Position numbers and translations under genes: made by a program. From an uncultured Clostridia bacterium (GTDB lineage Bacteria > Bacillota > Clostridia > Oscillospirales > Oscillospiraceae), in the NCBI GenBank assembly GCA_945867445.1, contig CAMBID010000043.1:1-6659 (forward strand): a stretch of 6,659 bases of DNA, read 5' to 3'. Every line of letters begins with the position of its first letter. The stretch's first letter is position 1. A model generated the notes under the pieces. The model did no database searches, had not been told where the DNA came from, and was given only the letters and a program-made list of their open reading frames with translations. Below are positions 5,175 to 6,659 of this stretch, piece after piece.

Positions 5175-5714
5175 TTACATCTGGATGTGTTGGGGATTGA
5201 TGGGGATATGGGCATCACAGTGGTTGTTGTTGCGGTAGGTGACGAAGCGGAAGGTGAGGCCGTTCTCCGTCATAGGCTCGCTCTCCTCCTCAATCTCCCA
5301 GCCGGGAAGCTTGTTGAGGTTTGGAAAGAAGGTGTCGCTGCCCTCCGCCACGGCGTCGATGACCGTGAGGTAAGCCCGCTTACAGCGGCAGAGCAGGGCG
5401 GTGTAGACGCTGCCGCCGCCGACGACCCAGACGTCGTCGCCCTCCGGATCCACTGTGAGACCCAGCGCCTGGTCGTAGCAGCCCACGATGTCACAGCCGG
5501 CGCGGGTGAAGTCGGAGTTGCGGGTAATGACGATGTTGCGCCGGTCCTGCAGGGGCTTGCCGCCGGGAAAGGTCTCCAGGGTCTTGCGGCCCAGGATCAC
5601 GGTCCCGCCGGCGGTCAGGTCCCGGAAGTGCTTCATATCCGTGGGCAGGCGGAAGAGAAGGCCGCCCTCCCGGCCGATGGCCCAGTTCTTGTCAACAGCA
5701 GCGATGGCATTCAT
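5175..5714 (-). CDS. folA: Dihydrofolate reductase
   Basis: This 179-residue enzyme reduces dihydrofolate to tetrahydrofolate with NADPH and closes the cycle opened by the ThyA encoded just upstream. Family landmarks are the N-terminal MNAIAAVDKNWAIG (1-14), RLPTDMKHFR (22-31) with the active-site acid D26, the cofactor-binding GRKT (42-45), VVGGGSVY (97-104), and the YLTVIDA strand (115-121) followed by a FFP motif (129-131). All key positions seem intact. I chose the ATG at 5714: GGAG (5726-5729) is 11 bases upstream, whereas the TTG at 5723 would leave only 2 bases. The gene starts 20 bases after the thyA stop and is surely cotranscribed with it. After the usual last strand (about residue 161) there is a tail of some 18 residues ending at the border of palindromic tract 2. 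The symbol dfrA is used in some genera. Confidence 0.96.
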   Translation of the reverse strand: MNAIAAVDKNWAIGREGGLLFRLPTDMKHFRDLTAGGTVILGRKTLETFPGGKPLQDRRNIVITRNSDFTRAGCDIVGCYDQALGLTVDPEGDDVWVVGGGSVYTALLCRCKRAYLTVIDAVAEGSDTFFPNLNKLPGWEIEEESEPMTENGLTFRFVTYRNNNHCDAHIPINPQHIQM

Positions 5715-5734
5715 AGATGGCAATACTCCTTTTC

Positions 5735-6565
5735 TTAAATCGCCACGGGGATCCTGTCCTCAAACGGGGCGGGGACGTAGCCCTCCATCCGGAAGCTATC
5801 CCGGGTGAAGGCATAGAAATCGCGGACAGTGGGGTCCATACGAAAGCGGGGCGCAGGGGCGGGGGTCTCCTGCAGGAGCTTTTCCACAATGGGAACGTGG
5901 CGGTCATAGATGTGGGCGTCAGCAATAACGTGGACCAGCTCGCCGGCCTCCAGGCCGGAGACCTGAGCCAGCATATGTACCAGCACCGCGTACTGCACCA
6001 CGTTCCAATTGTTGGCGGCCAGCATATCCTGGGAGCGCTGGTTGAGAATGGCGTTCAGCGTGCGGCCGGAGACGTTGAAAGTCATAGAGTAGGCGCAGGG
6101 GTAGAGATGCATCTCATGAAGGTCCTGGAAGTTATAGAGATTCGTCAGGATGCGGCGGGAGGCGGGATTGTGCCGGAGGTCGTAGAGCACCCGGTCCACC
6201 TGGTCGAAGTCCCCCTCGGGGTAGTGGTGCTTCACCCCCAGCTGGTAGCCGTAGGCCTTGCCGATGGAGCCGCTCTCATCCGCCCAGGAATCCCAGATGT
6301 GGGCGCCCAGGTCGTGAATGTTGTTGCTCTTTTTCTGCCAGATCCACAGGAGCTCATCCACCGCGGTCTTCCAGTAGGTCCGGCGGATAGTGAGAATCGG
6401 GAATTCCCGGCGGAGGTCGTAGCGGTTCACGATGCCGAACTTTTTCACCGTGTGGGCGGGGGCGCCGTCATCCCAGCGGGGACGCACCGCCTGATCCGTG
6501 TCCCAGACGCCGTGGTCCAGGATATCCCGGCAGTTGCGCTGGAAGATCTCATCCGCGAGACTCAT
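5735..6565 (-). CDS. thyA: Thymidylate synthase
   Basis: ThyA methylates dUMP to dTMP, using methylene-tetrahydrofolate as carbon donor and reductant, and releases dihydrofolate. The 276 residues are within the family's normal range. Visible landmarks are ELLWIWQ (71-77), IWDSWADESGSIGKAYGYQ (90-108), the catalytic cysteine C157 in LYPCAYSM, the phosphate-binding arginine in QRSQD (176-180), N187 in WNVVQYAVLVHMLAQ, and H218/Y220 in ADAHIYDRH. The C-terminus ends in the conserved PVAI. It is the classic ThyA, not the flavin-dependent ThyX. The ATG at 6565 is fixed by AAAGGAGG (6573-6580) 7 bases upstream; an earlier in-frame start at 6640 would add 25 non-conserved residues. It is the first gene of the thyA-DHFR operon. 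Confidence 0.98.
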   Translation of the reverse strand: MSLADEIFQRNCRDILDHGVWDTDQAVRPRWDDGAPAHTVKKFGIVNRYDLRREFPILTIRRTYWKTAVDELLWIWQKKSNNIHDLGAHIWDSWADESGSIGKAYGYQLGVKHHYPEGDFDQVDRVLYDLRHNPASRRILTNLYNFQDLHEMHLYPCAYSMTFNVSGRTLNAILNQRSQDMLAANNWNVVQYAVLVHMLAQVSGLEAGELVHVIADAHIYDRHVPIVEKLLQETPAPAPRFRMDPTVRDFYAFTRDSFRMEGYVPAPFEDRIPVAI

Positions 6566-6659
6566 GAAAACGCCTCCTTTTCCCACGGGGATGGAATATT
6601 TTGCGATGCAAAAGCATAGCAAAACAACAAGATGCGCCATTTTCTCGCCCCTTCGGGGC
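6566..6659. other. Upstream region of thyA, AT-rich, with short hairpins; window edge
   Basis: These 94 bases hold the thyA ribosome site (6573-6580), a small inverted repeat TTTTGC-GAT-GCAAAA (6599-6613), and a GCCCC-TTC-GGGGC hairpin (6647-6659) cut by the window end. No folate riboswitch or T-box consensus is visible. The end hairpin may be the start of another palindromic tract or the tail of an upstream gene's terminator. Confidence 0.5.
6613..6621 (-). promoter_or_regulatory. Weak extended -10 candidate for thyA
   Basis: On the minus strand TGCTATGCT reads as an extended -10 (TGN-TATGCT), identical over nine bases to the one proposed for the TSCPD gene at 297-305. No acceptable -35 box lies 17 bases upstream. 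Transcription would start near 6606, about 41 bases before the ATG. Confidence 0.28.

Larger units (their letters stand above)
5014..5177. repeat. Palindromic intergenic tract 2 (palindromes tiled edge to edge, bordered by GTATTA)
   Basis: Almost all of the convergent gap between the anti-sigma gene and the DHFR gene is palindrome: 5024-5079 (compound), 5090-5114, 5115-5135 and 5136-5168, the last three touching without spacers. GTATTA borders it on both sides in the same orientation (5014-5019 and 5172-5177). The right-hand copy provides the TAA stop of the DHFR gene. TTCTTGATAAAAA (5026-5038) and TTTTTATCAAGAA (5156-5168) are perfect 13-base terminal inverted repeats enclosing the tract. 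No gene is present. The layout resembles a small non-autonomous palindromic element, but I cannot assign a known family. Confidence 0.65.

Noticed and set aside
3297..5177. CRISPR array, integron attC sites, retron or diversity-generating element
   Set aside because: Repeats are not evenly spaced with unique spacers; attC core sites (GTTRRRY/RYYYAAC) are not seen; no reverse transcriptase, integrase or Cas gene is present in the window.
5715..5723. TTG start for DHFR three codons upstream
   Set aside because: It would leave only 2 bases after the GGAG ribosome site, and the family start MNAIAAVD matches the ATG at 5714.
5717..6619. 300-codon open frame on the plus strand opposite thyA
   Set aside because: It is antisense to an unmistakable thyA and arises from GC-rich codon bias; its translation resembles no protein family and it has no ribosome site.
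6566..6659. Tetrahydrofolate riboswitch in front of the thyA-DHFR operon
   Set aside because: I could not find the conserved core of that riboswitch in the 94 bases available; it could only lie outside the window.

Overview
The window reads as a piece of a GC-rich, low-GC-branch (Firmicutes/Bacillota) chromosome, most likely a gut clostridium of the Oscillospiraceae type. This is inferred from the strong GC-rich codon use, the perfect AAGGAGG-type ribosome binding sites, the four-cysteine TSCPD mini-protein, and an ECF sigma factor paired with a zinc-finger anti-sigma factor. No species can be named from the sequence alone. Seven protein genes fill about 90% of the window. There are no RNA genes, transposase genes or CRISPR arrays.

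Layout from left to right: (1) A leftward group made of recG (1185-3233), a GT8-family glycosyltransferase (331-1155) only 29 bases downstream of recG, and a small four-cysteine TSCPD protein (4-264) with its own good promoter candidate. (2) A 414-base divergent intergenic region (3234-3647). It holds a tract of five hairpins, a possible recG promoter reading left, and a clear ECF-type promoter (TGTAAC-N16-CGTC) reading right. (3) A rightward two-gene operon, an ECF sigma factor (3648-4118) and its membrane zinc-finger anti-sigma factor (4115-4951), overlapping by ATGA and closed by a strong terminator at 4958-4986 that looks usable from both strands. (4) A 223-base convergent intergenic region with a second tract of perfect palindromes laid end to end (5024-5168). 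(5) A leftward folate/thymidylate operon, thyA (5735-6565) then dihydrofolate reductase (5175-5714), 20 bases apart.

How they work together: ThyA makes dTMP and turns methylene-tetrahydrofolate into dihydrofolate, which DHFR reduces again, so the pair is a self-contained cycle. The sigma/anti-sigma pair is a typical envelope-signal switch that appears to drive its own promoter. RecG rescues stalled replication forks; its link to the glycosyltransferase is probably only positional.

The most unusual content is non-coding. The two intergenic tracts are built of short, mostly perfect palindromes packed edge to edge, share small hairpin modules, and are bordered on both sides by the same-orientation hexamer GTATTA. 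I saw GTATTA only five times in the window: at the four tract borders and at the extreme left edge. At the right border of tract 2, and again at the left edge of the window, the hexamer supplies the stop codon of the neighbouring gene. This looks like a mosaic palindromic intergenic element family whose identity I cannot assign.
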